IMG/VR virus record: IMGVR_UViG_3300028045_000001
Span: 64,001-128,000 of that record
Origin: a virus
Strand: one strand, 5' to 3'
Length of the DNA stretch: 64,000 nucleotides
The notes beneath the pieces were generated by a model, which did not search any database, was not told the origin of the DNA, and worked only from the letters and a program-made list of their open reading frames with translations. Shown piece by piece: positions 38,843 through 46,430 of this stretch (position 1 is its first letter; the number at the start of each line of letters is the position of its first letter). The translations under genes and the position numbers were made by a program.

Positions 38843-39076
38843 ATGGACAAAACAAAGCAGCCTCTTTCAAAGGTATTGTCAATGAAGCCAACAGAAGCTG
38901 ATCTTGGCTCCAGTGAGTTCAAAGAATTATGGAACTACATTAAGTCTTGGGAGATAAAAGTTCCCGGAGATACTGTCCACGATAGGGGGAGACCAGCAGG
39001 TCAGCATGTAATGGATATTCTGGTAGCAGTCGGCCTAAGGAACTCAGCCGATTATTTTAAATCAGATACAGAGTAA
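38843..39076 (+). CDS. Small protein, unknown
   Basis: 77 aa. A good SD (TTAGGAG) precedes ATG 38843. Soluble and charged, with DTVHDRGRPAGQHVMDIL as its most distinctive stretch. Divergent from the structural operon. The upstream gap contains TTATATAATAATC, a poor match to the phiKZ-type promoter. No homolog recognised. Confidence 0.7.
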   Translation: MDKTKQPLSKVLSMKPTEADLGSSEFKELWNYIKSWEIKVPGDTVHDRGRPAGQHVMDILVAVGLRNSADYFKSDTE

Positions 39077-39198
39077 TTCAGTCTAATATAAAAAAAGGGG
39101 GGGAGTCCCAATGTTTTATTTACTGACCGATCTTCAAAGTCTAAGAGTATAATAGACGTACTTTAAATGACTTTATTAAAATTATAAGATAGATAATC

Positions 39199-39232
39199 CA
39201 CAGGGCTGTGAGCATATGCTCACAGCCCTGTG
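39199..39232 (+). terminator. Perfect palindrome terminator
   Basis: A 34-base palindrome without spacer (arms 39199-39215 and 39216-39232). It closes the unit of the 77-aa gene and sits 31 bases before the promoter of the noncoding block. The 39077-39198 stretch before it holds only a homopolymer tract (seven A then seven G near 39092-39105) and no gene. Confidence 0.8.
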
Positions 39233-39263
39233 AGTAAATTGAATGTCTTTTAATTTTTTTCAT

Positions 39264-39274
39264 TTATATATTAC
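39264..39274 (+). promoter_or_regulatory. phiKZ-type early promoter of the noncoding block
   Basis: Exact TTATATATTAC followed by TATAATGA, as good a match as any in the window. No gene of more than about a dozen codons lies downstream before the hairpin at 39858. Confidence 0.7.
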
Positions 39275-39900
39275 TATAATGAACATAGAAATTGTGACTT
39301 TACTTTTCCAAGTATAGTTATGGTTACTATGCTCTACTTTACTCCGATATCGGCATTCATATAAATGTGATTGAAACTTGTAGTTGGAAGGAGGTGAAGT
39401 CTAAAGTGGTAGATCTAGTGACACTAAATTAAAATAATTTGGAGTCCCTGATCGCCAGTGCTTATTGATTCATGTGTAGGAGAGTTCTCCTAACCTACGC
39501 AAATTGCATTAGAGTACTTGGAGAGGATGATCTTACGCATATGATGTGGGGATGCGGTCGTAACTAGTGTTATGGTTTAAGATTTTTAAAAATTAATAAT
39601 ACTATTCTTGGGACAATGACTAGAGTGGGGTAGCGTTGTTTTACATTTAATTGAAGTTTAATTTCAGGAAATGGAGATCAAAGATATGTGGGATAGATTT
39701 GATGTTTTAAGAATGTAACGATATAATTGAACGATAAGTTTTTTAAAATAATAAACTTTCGCTTTAGGTTAGTATGTGAACTGTATATACATTTCTCTTC
39801 ATAAGCATATTGACCTATGCCGACTATCGGTATATATGTATTGATGGCGTTCAAAAGGTTGATTTGATAATGGCGATGTTTTGACTATTATCAAATCAAC
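39275..39900 (+). ncRNA. Candidate long structured noncoding RNA, about 620 nt
   Basis: A gene-free stretch between a phiKZ-type promoter and a 14-bp hairpin, in a genome where other gaps are mostly under 300 bases. Stops are dense in all frames. Local helices are visible: 39477-39492 (6 bp, with a competing 7-bp pairing of 39474-39480 and 39494-39500), 39533-39563 (TTACGCAT with ATGC..CGTAA, bulged), and 39816-39834 (8 bp, 3-base loop). An unusually long SD-like AAGGAGGTGA near 39389-39397 precedes a GTG at 39406 that opens only eight sense codons. A second tiny frame starts at ATG 39684 (10 codons). It could be a large phage RNA of the GOLLD/ROOL kind in concept, but I cannot show homology. 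It might instead be a decayed gene. Confidence 0.5.
39858..39900. terminator. Hairpin terminator at a convergent junction
   Basis: A 14-bp perfect stem (39858-39871 with 39887-39900) and a 15-base loop, facing the end of the SbcC-like gene at 39942. The loop contains GGCGAT, complementary to ATCGCC near 39450 in the same transcript, so a long-range contact is possible. Confidence 0.65.
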
Positions 39901-39941
39901 TACCTTGATGATCTCAATTAGTTACCGTGTTTCTTTTTTAT

Positions 39942-42479
39942 TTAAAGTATACGTACGTGCTCATTGTAAATTTCCGGCAGGATCATACTCCCAGGGTCAG
40001 AGCTCAGGCAGATCACATCACTATTTGGCATGTTCATCAGCGATGCTTGATGATCGATTAAAAACATATGTGTTATTTTTTTATCCTTTAACAACGATAT
40101 TAGTAACTCCAATACTTTCTGTTGATGGACCTCTGTCATATTGGCAGATATCTCATCAAAGAAAATTGGGAACCTATTGTTCCAACCAGTCACTGTATAT
40201 ATTCCCAACTGAAATGCTAAGTTAATGGCATTCTTTTGTCCATCACTACACTCTTTTATTTCTGGGACAATGTGGTCTCCAACAGTGACTTTAAAATCAA
40301 ATGTTATCTCTGACCCTTTGTTGTATTTATGTATCTTTAACGGCTCAATCCACATGACCTTTAAGTATGAGTTGGCTTTGGCTATAACTCTGTTTGTAAA
40401 TGATCGTATATGTGTGTGAGGAATGGCATCGGGTGACAACTGCTCAGTTACCAATTCGTACTCATATATTTTTTCTTCGATCTCCTTTATATTTGGTAGA
40501 ATTTCTCCTTCTAGTCTAGTAATATAACTATCTTGTTCTTTAAGTATGGATGAGACCTGGATCAATCTATCAGTAGCCGATGCTTTAGCGGCATTGAGCT
40601 CTATTAAGTTTTCCCTGTAGAAGGTAATGGCTCCATTGGAAATAATCCACTCTATCACGTTATTAAAGGCTTCTTTGATGTCGGCTACCACGTCCAATTT
40701 TTTTTTATATTCTGTCGCCGATTTGAGGTCCGTGGTATGTATGTTCAGTGAACGTTTTATGGATGCTATTTCGAGGTTTAATTTCGATAGCTCGACTTCT
40801 TTGCTTATAATTGTCTTAGTTGTAAATTGGATAGTTTTATCCTTTGATTCCTGCAAGGTCTTTAACTTAAAACGATGCGTTGATAGCACTATGGATAATG
40901 CATCACGTTGTGCTCGCTTAGTTGAATTGGATACAAGTTTTCGAATGCGATTTAGTATGATGGATGGGTTGCTCGACAACACCTCATTGAGCGAGGACCC
41001 ATCCAATATATATTCGTTCATTTGCAACGAATCTAAAAATGATCTTAACTCAGTCAACGCCGACCTAATGCTATTTGTAAAGGGCTCTATTTTTGACATA
41101 GTTTCGTGCAATGAACTAACCGCACTTTGAATCTTCGCGTCTTGTACTTCAACAAGTCGTTCTAACTCTGTCACCTTGGCGGATAGTTTCTTTTCTTTAC
41201 CAACCATATCAGTTCGCAATGAACATTCGGTAGTACAGTCCATAGGGTATACAACTAATCTATGCTCATCGAGGTACTTGTGGGCCTGGTCTAAGTTATC
41301 AGTTACCATGGACAAGGTGCTTTGATATTCTGAGATTTTAGACCTAAGTATTTGGCAGGTATGTTCCATACTCTCTATCTCAGGCATTGGTAGTATCTTA
41401 GTACCACAGTCCCGTATAGTGTTTAGCAATGAATCAAGTTTATCAGTATTGTTTGATATATGTTCCATCTTTTCTCTATCAATAATTGGCAGAGAGTCGT
41501 CGAGTGTCAGCTTAGATAGCATATCTTCGTGTCCAGCTATTTTTGTTTCGTATCCACGCATAGTTTCATTTATGTCTATGTATCTAAGCTTACTATGCAT
41601 GTCCAATTCTTCTTTGATAGTTATCGCTTGATCAACTTGGCGTTCTTTCATGAAATTTAATTTATCAAGAACATTAGTTATAATTTGTATTGTATTAGCC
41701 ACCTCATATATTGGAGTAGTCATCGCTATGTCGGACAGTAACTCCTTGGCATTACGCACCATCTGCATGGACGACTCACTTGGTTTCTCCGGCATTCGAT
41801 TGCTGATGTCAGTTACTTTCTGTTCGAACACAACTATCAATTTATCCATAATATTAATCTGGGAGGTTAAGATGTCTGATTCTTTCCGGACATCCTTTAG
41901 GTTACTCTCTGGCAGGATTTGATCAAGTAGTGATAATTTTCGTGTAGTAAGTAGCTTTAGTTGACTCTTAGCTGCCCTCAATTCTCGGTGTATTTTTTTG
42001 TAGTGTTCTAACACAAACCCTATATCAACTGGGTTTGCTTTTATAAATAATTCCCGCCTTTCTATTTTGCTCATTTCACATAGTTTATATTCTCCGTGCA
42101 CTAGTTTGTTCACGACTGGCGTCCAATTTAGATATTCGATCATTAATTCTTGTTGGACGGTAGCCGTCCCAGACACATTCAAATCATCTGTATCATTTTT
42201 TATGAAGCTATGATTCTTACCCCCCTTAGAAAAGTCGCTAGTTATTTCATATACGTCTCCTGTGATAGTATCTTCTAAAATAAGTTTACACGACCCCTTC
42301 TTAAATTCAGGCTTGGTCTTTGGGGCAGGGGACATTAATTTGAACAAGCTACTTTTACCAACCCCGTTGGCCCCGGTAACTATATTACAGTTGTTGTATA
42401 CCTGGATGCTTAATTGCATTATGCCTCCAGTGATAAAAGGTATATGCCCAACTACATCTATACTCTTGATATTTAACAT
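39942..42479 (-). CDS. SbcC/Rad50-like ATPase (T4 gp46-like)
   Basis: 845 aa. SMC-type ATPase subunit of a DNA end-processing nuclease complex. Walker A is GANGVGKSS (K42). Long coiled coils follow, with a hook-like turn near residue 414 where two cysteines are spaced as CTTEC, not the usual CxxC. The ABC signature is CSDGQKNAINLAF and Walker B FFDEIS, with a final LIDHQ switch histidine. It would act with an SbcD/gp47 nuclease to resect ends for the UvsX-like recombinase at 49423, but no such nuclease gene is in the window. The start at 42479 has a GGAGG-type SD. Confidence 0.88.
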   Translation of the reverse strand: MLNIKSIDVVGHIPFITGGIMQLSIQVYNNCNIVTGANGVGKSSLFKLMSPAPKTKPEFKKGSCKLILEDTITGDVYEITSDFSKGGKNHSFIKNDTDDLNVSGTATVQQELMIEYLNWTPVVNKLVHGEYKLCEMSKIERRELFIKANPVDIGFVLEHYKKIHRELRAAKSQLKLLTTRKLSLLDQILPESNLKDVRKESDILTSQINIMDKLIVVFEQKVTDISNRMPEKPSESSMQMVRNAKELLSDIAMTTPIYEVANTIQIITNVLDKLNFMKERQVDQAITIKEELDMHSKLRYIDINETMRGYETKIAGHEDMLSKLTLDDSLPIIDREKMEHISNNTDKLDSLLNTIRDCGTKILPMPEIESMEHTCQILRSKISEYQSTLSMVTDNLDQAHKYLDEHRLVVYPMDCTTECSLRTDMVGKEKKLSAKVTELERLVEVQDAKIQSAVSSLHETMSKIEPFTNSIRSALTELRSFLDSLQMNEYILDGSSLNEVLSSNPSIILNRIRKLVSNSTKRAQRDALSIVLSTHRFKLKTLQESKDKTIQFTTKTIISKEVELSKLNLEIASIKRSLNIHTTDLKSATEYKKKLDVVADIKEAFNNVIEWIISNGAITFYRENLIELNAAKASATDRLIQVSSILKEQDSYITRLEGEILPNIKEIEEKIYEYELVTEQLSPDAIPHTHIRSFTNRVIAKANSYLKVMWIEPLKIHKYNKGSEITFDFKVTVGDHIVPEIKECSDGQKNAINLAFQLGIYTVTGWNNRFPIFFDEISANMTEVHQQKVLELLISLLKDKKITHMFLIDHQASLMNMPNSDVICLSSDPGSMILPEIYNEHVRIL

Positions 42480-42563
42480 GTGCGACCTCCTTTACCTATG
42501 GTATACAATATGAGCAAGCTGTAAGAAACAATGTAGTTTTGACATAACTCAGTAAATTTTGAA

Positions 42564-42574
42564 TTATATATTAC
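42564..42574 (+). promoter_or_regulatory. phiKZ-type early promoter (distal)
   Basis: Exact TTATATATTAC, the first of two in the 321-base gap before the gene at 42801. The other content of this gap is the second promoter and a possible 14-codon leader. Confidence 0.65.
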
Positions 42575-42634
42575 CGATATAGACGAGTCCACATTGGAAT
42601 GAAGAATCGAATAAATATTTCAGTGACATTTTAG

Positions 42635-42645
42635 TTATATATTAC
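42635..42645 (+). promoter_or_regulatory. phiKZ-type early promoter (proximal)
   Basis: Exact TTATATATTAC 71 bases after the first copy, with ATG four bases later. The tandem pair suggests strong or layered early transcription of the 42801 gene. Confidence 0.68.
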
Positions 42646-42729
42646 ATACATGGTATTACAATAACACAAACGGCTATGAATAAAAATATATGGGCAAGGA
42701 AAGGCATATTTTTTTAAGGTGGGTGTAAC

Positions 42730-42774
42730 ATGCTATGTCTAAGCACAGTAGTTACATTGAACTTGTTATTTTAA
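42730..42774 (+). CDS. Possible 14-residue leader peptide
   Basis: ATG 42730 preceded by AAGGTGG at good spacing opens 14 sense codons (MLCLSTVVTLNLLF) and a TAA, 26 bases before the next start. The peptide is hydrophobic. It could be a translated leader that tunes the next gene, or chance. No repeat of a rare codon or terminator-antiterminator pair is obvious. Confidence 0.3.
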   Translation: MLCLSTVVTLNLLF

Positions 42775-42800
42775 TTTATTTTTAAAAGGAGAAAATGAAA

Positions 42801-43241
42801 ATGGATCTTTTTACAAAACTTGATTACTCTTTTGGTGCAAGCGAAAAACATGGGACACCTGCACACAGAGCCAAGCCAGACAAAGCTAAACTCAGTAAAT
42901 TTTATACTGATGAGGGCATTACAGACGAAGAGTACAAGAAGTTTTCTGTAGCCACCGAAAAGATGATCGAGGGGGCTATGGTGCAGGTTGCTAAAGATGG
43001 GATCGCAGCAGGCGAAGCACGAGTTATCTCAGTACCAATGGGCGTAGGGGATACGTTTGAAGTCTCGTACCACCCAGAAAAACTCCAGCCAAATCCTCAG
43101 ACAGGCATTCCAACTCTTAAGAAGCACGCCGTCGGGGCTAAGCGAAAATACAGTATGACAACAAAGCAGAGAAGCTTGGCAGTTTCAATTTCAGAGAGTG
43201 CCATAGCTGCAGAGGGCTCTTCTAAGAAGAAGGCAGCGTAA
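42801..43241 (+). CDS. Early basic protein, unknown
   Basis: 146 aa. AAGGAG serves ATG 42801 (spacing nine) better than ATG 42795 (spacing three). The N-terminal region is Lys-rich with a charged helix (DEGITDEEYKKF), a beta-rich centre follows (EARVISVPMGVGDTFEVSY), and the end is Lys/Ser/Ala (SSKKKAA). No family recognised. Two tandem phiKZ-type promoters make it one of the most strongly marked early genes here. An abundant early DNA- or RNA-binding or host-takeover protein is plausible. Confidence 0.8.
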   Translation: MDLFTKLDYSFGASEKHGTPAHRAKPDKAKLSKFYTDEGITDEEYKKFSVATEKMIEGAMVQVAKDGIAAGEARVISVPMGVGDTFEVSYHPEKLQPNPQTGIPTLKKHAVGAKRKYSMTTKQRSLAVSISESAIAAEGSSKKKAA

Positions 43242-43249
43242 AGCATGCG

Positions 43250-43285
43250 CTCATATACACTTACCGAATGGTAAGTGTATATGAG
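43250..43285. terminator. Bidirectional terminator
   Basis: A 16-bp perfect stem (43250-43265 with 43270-43285) and a 4-base loop, between the convergent 42801 and RuvC-like genes. Confidence 0.8.
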
Positions 43286-43299
43286 TAGTATTATATATT

Positions 43300-43872
43300 T
43301 CATCTAATGTGGACAAAGTCTGTATCTATAAATGTACACGCTACCGCAATCGCATCATACTCGTGCTCAGAAATTTTTTCTTTGTCAACCAAGCTTTGTT
43401 GTTTGAAAACAATTTCATTTGAGTTTAGCGTAGTAGATTTAATTAGCGCTTTACTCGCATTCCCATTTCCCGCAAATATGCTCTTTATTCGTCTGGGTGC
43501 ATACTTGTACAATGGGCTCTCGTATTTTCTAAACAACAACCTCTCTATGCATTGTATACACAGCAATAATGCAGGGAATGCGTTTGGGAACTTTCTATTC
43601 ATAAATGCATCTTCGGAGGCATGATAATCAGGAGAGAACGTCTCACATAGATCAGACAATACTTCTTCTATAATTTCCAGTGCTATCAGCCTTGAATAGA
43701 ATTTTTCGATAAGTCCTTTTCTTTTACTTGCTCTGTATGTGCCCTTCACGACGCCAGTTCTCATAACTGTACGGAGATTTGTTTTTACACTATAGTCAAT
43801 AATACACCAACCAAGTTTAGTTGTACCGGGATCTATCCCTATGATACGCACACAATCTTTTGTCTTTTTCAT
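43300..43872 (-). CDS. RuvC-like Holliday junction resolvase
   Basis: 190 aa. RNase H-fold endonuclease that resolves recombination junctions and branched DNA before packaging. The acidic motifs are in order: GIDPGTT (D14), ASEDAF (E87), and a HEYDAIAVA motif (H170, D173) like the HxxDA of RuvC. The length is close to bacterial RuvC. I choose ATG 43872 (GAGGGG four bases upstream) over TTG 43875. It stands alone between an early gene and the promoter at 44016, and would work with the SbcC-like and UvsX-like proteins. Confidence 0.85.
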   Translation of the reverse strand: MKKTKDCVRIIGIDPGTTKLGWCIIDYSVKTNLRTVMRTGVVKGTYRASKRKGLIEKFYSRLIALEIIEEVLSDLCETFSPDYHASEDAFMNRKFPNAFPALLLCIQCIERLLFRKYESPLYKYAPRRIKSIFAGNGNASKALIKSTTLNSNEIVFKQQSLVDKEKISEHEYDAIAVACTFIDTDFVHIR

Positions 43873-44015
43873 CAATCCCCTCGCCCCACATTTATTTATT
43901 AATTTATGTACCGTTATGATTTAATTAGAGATATTAAAGTCGTGTATCACAATGGAAGGATGATACAAACGTTTTTATAACATAACGCTTAACTTTTATT
44001 TCAACGCCATATCGT

Positions 44016-44026
44016 TTATATATTAC
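44016..44026 (+). promoter_or_regulatory. phiKZ-type early promoter
   Basis: Exact TTATATATTAC with TGTAATGA after it, 50 bases before the start of the 44077 gene. Confidence 0.7.
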
Positions 44027-44076
44027 TGTAATGAATTCAATAAAATAATTATAATTATTAACTAGGAGCAGTTACA

Positions 44077-44523
44077 ATGCCAAATAACAAAGATGCAACC
44101 ACTCTCATTGGTGAACTCACCAAGGACCTGGATATCGCTAAGGAACATGTCGAGATAGTTCTTGCACAATACAACTATCTATATTCACAAGTACAAAAGA
44201 TAGCCGACTCCATAGGTGCGGGAGATATACGCGCTATACCGTCAGCTATGCCGACACTTGGACCCGGCGGCTCTTCCGGCCCTTCCGGCTCTGGAGCACC
44301 GTTAGCGCCTCAGTTTGCTTCTGCTCCATTGACACAGCGGACTAGTTTGGCACCTCAGCAAGTACCGCAGCAGGTGTATTCAGACGGTCGGGGCGGGTTC
44401 TGTATAATGGATCAATATGGTAGACCGATCCCATGTGATCATAATGGCTATCCAATCCCAGGCAGGAATATCGGCCACGCCTCTTTTGCCCCGTCACCCA
44501 TGCTTAAGAAAACGGCTATATGA
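44077..44523 (+). CDS. Early protein with Pro/Gly/Ser-rich linker, unknown
   Basis: 148 aa. Residues 1-47 form a probable amphipathic helix or coiled coil. Residues about 57-95 are a flexible Gly/Ser/Pro/Gln-rich linker. The end is Tyr/Gly/Pro-rich with two cysteines (GGFCIMDQYGRPIPCD). SD TAGGAG precedes ATG 44077, and the phiKZ-type promoter indicates early expression. An adaptor or oligomerisation role is possible; no family recognised. Confidence 0.8.
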   Translation: MPNNKDATTLIGELTKDLDIAKEHVEIVLAQYNYLYSQVQKIADSIGAGDIRAIPSAMPTLGPGGSSGPSGSGAPLAPQFASAPLTQRTSLAPQQVPQQVYSDGRGGFCIMDQYGRPIPCDHNGYPIPGRNIGHASFAPSPMLKKTAI

Positions 44524-44542
44524 TGTAAGTATATATGTGACA

Positions 44543-44580
44543 CACCCATGCTCCCTCTGTGCACAGAGGGAGCATGGGTG
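44543..44580. terminator. Bidirectional terminator, 38-base palindrome
   Basis: Perfect palindrome without spacer (arms 44543-44561 and 44562-44580), between the convergent 44077 and 44584 genes and three bases from the latter's stop codon. Confidence 0.85.
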
Positions 44581-44583
44581 GCG

Positions 44584-45933
44584 TTACCTTTTATTTTTTG
44601 TCTTGTCAGTGTACAATGATACCATACACTCAGTCCCATATACTTTATCGTGCCCTTGCTGTCCAATGACGCTTATGCTGAATACCAGTTCACGGCAAGT
44701 TGCAGGAACTATCTCGTATCCATTCTCCCCATCGAAATGATAAAACCACTGCGAGCCAGGCTTAATGTCTACAGCAAACGGATTTGCCATGTTCCAATTG
44801 AAGCTGGTCATAACACTTTTCATTCTGTTTAATTCCGTCATTATCGGATAAGGATTACCATAGGAGATCCCGTACCTTACCGATAGAGTATCTGACGTCA
44901 TGGTTTCAATATCGCCTATCTCTAGCACCCGTATTCTTTCTGCTAAGTCAACAGATACCTTATCTTGGTTTAATTGGTCACTATTACTTAGCAGTTCATC
45001 TCTAAAGTCTACTAATATCGTGTTGGCCACCTCCTCTGCATATATGGCCTGTCCGTCATGGTCTATGACTTTGCTATTCGAAACGATATGTAATTCATCA
45101 TCAATGATTTTGTGAAAACATTGCGAGCTAGTATATGCACTTGGATCCACGTTGTAGACATGTACTGTATCTGTATTCCAAACTCTACTCATGTCAACTT
45201 CGTAGTTTGGGTATATATACATGATCTTATTGTGTACATAGTAGCATACGCCCTTCTCGTATATGCCATAACGTTCTTGTAAATATCCAAATAGATTGGA
45301 TATATTTTTTAATGGCTCTATTAAAAAATTAGTGTAGGATTTTGTATTGTTCGGCTCTGCAACTTTGACTCCAGTTATGCCAAATTGATGTACGTACAAT
45401 TTTAAAGCTTCTATCAGTGTAATGTTCTCGTGTATCCCATTACATCGCATCTTTCTAAATTGATATTCTATTGGGTCCAATAATTGCCCTGTCACAGCCA
45501 ATCTTGCGGACATATGTCGTTCTTGTGGAAGCTCACCAGTGACGGGTAGAATTTTATCTTTTGGTAGCACTTTAAATAAATCAAGCTTCTCTTTAAAGAC
45601 TATGCGATTATCCATAGTGTGTAATGGGTCGTCCAGTTTTTTAATGGCGACGTCAGTCTTAAAGAAATTTATAACGCATCGAAGATCTTTATAGTGCTCC
45701 ATGGCTTGTATATATTCAGCTGGTGACAGATCGAACTCCACTTCAATATAATCTGAAAAAGATTTTTCAAAATTTCTAACAATATCTAATCTATCCGGGG
45801 ATCCAATTTCTATATGCATAGATTTGTCGTCAGAGATTAGAAACATTTTCATAAGTAGTATGTTATTGTCTTGATCGCTCATGACCTTATGTACACTATC
45901 GGCCAAAGCTTGACTCATAGATATGTGTGCCAT
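44584..45933 (-). CDS. Probable baseplate protein
   Basis: 449 aa, family not identified. Mixed alpha/beta, with an aromatic-rich middle (YGIYEKGVCYYVHNKIMYIY) that recalls baseplate hub-type proteins. Last gene of a compact four-gene minus operon of virion-like proteins. GAAGGT lies seven bases before ATG 45933. Confidence 0.65.
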   Translation of the reverse strand: MAHISMSQALADSVHKVMSDQDNNILLMKMFLISDDKSMHIEIGSPDRLDIVRNFEKSFSDYIEVEFDLSPAEYIQAMEHYKDLRCVINFFKTDVAIKKLDDPLHTMDNRIVFKEKLDLFKVLPKDKILPVTGELPQERHMSARLAVTGQLLDPIEYQFRKMRCNGIHENITLIEALKLYVHQFGITGVKVAEPNNTKSYTNFLIEPLKNISNLFGYLQERYGIYEKGVCYYVHNKIMYIYPNYEVDMSRVWNTDTVHVYNVDPSAYTSSQCFHKIIDDELHIVSNSKVIDHDGQAIYAEEVANTILVDFRDELLSNSDQLNQDKVSVDLAERIRVLEIGDIETMTSDTLSVRYGISYGNPYPIMTELNRMKSVMTSFNWNMANPFAVDIKPGSQWFYHFDGENGYEIVPATCRELVFSISVIGQQGHDKVYGTECMVSLYTDKTKNKR

Positions 45934-45944
45934 ATGTTAACCTT

Positions 45945-46397
45945 CTATATTTTCATAAGACGTTTTAATTTTGCAAACGGCGTATCCGCTTTCTGCAGCC
46001 TCAGATCAATCTGCATTCTCGAATCAATAAATTCTTGTAATTGTCCAATCAACATAATAGTTCCCTGCCTGTTCAGTTGTACCTTAGGATCATTCATATG
46101 CTGATTCCTTTCTTGCCAACTAAGCCATTCATTCAGTACGTGTATCATGTCTGGGATATGCTCTACGTTAGTTATTGAAAAGTACCTCTCAGCTAAAGTG
46201 AATTCTACTAAATGCATCAGTGAGACCTTGCCTTTATGCTGAAGTGGTGGTCCATCGTGTCCTGGTGGATCAATCCCCCTCTCAAGATATCTTGGATGGA
46301 TTGGATGCGTATTGATTGGACCCAATGTTTTAATCCAATGTAGGTTAGCATCCATAAGTTCGCTTACAGAGTTAATTGTTTTATTATAGTTAAACAT
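45945..46397 (-). CDS. Small probable baseplate or tail protein
   Basis: 150 aa, not recognised. Helical, with a Pro/His/Gly-rich stretch near residues 30-50 (HPIHPRYLERGIDPPGHDGP). ATG 46397 is 10 bases from AAGGGA; a TTG at 46406 is too close to it. It lies within the four-gene operon 49345 to 44584. Confidence 0.7.
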   Translation of the reverse strand: MFNYNKTINSVSELMDANLHWIKTLGPINTHPIHPRYLERGIDPPGHDGPPLQHKGKVSLMHLVEFTLAERYFSITNVEHIPDMIHVLNEWLSWQERNQHMNDPKVQLNRQGTIMLIGQLQEFIDSRMQIDLRLQKADTPFAKLKRLMKI

Positions 46398-46430
46398 TAC
46401 ACACAATTCCCTTTATAGTAGAAGGTCAAA

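Noticed and set aside
39360-39430. Protein-coding start behind AAGGAGGTGA
   Set aside because: The frame from GTG 39406 ends after eight sense codons; it is noted as part of the RNA candidate and not called as a gene.
39881-40225. 114-codon + strand frame over the end of the SbcC-like gene
   Set aside because: It lies antisense to the coiled-coil ATPase C-terminus, overlaps the 39858-39900 hairpin and has no SD.
40518-40530. TTATATTAC on the minus strand inside the SbcC-like gene
   Set aside because: Shorter than the intergenic consensus and within coding sequence, so probably chance.
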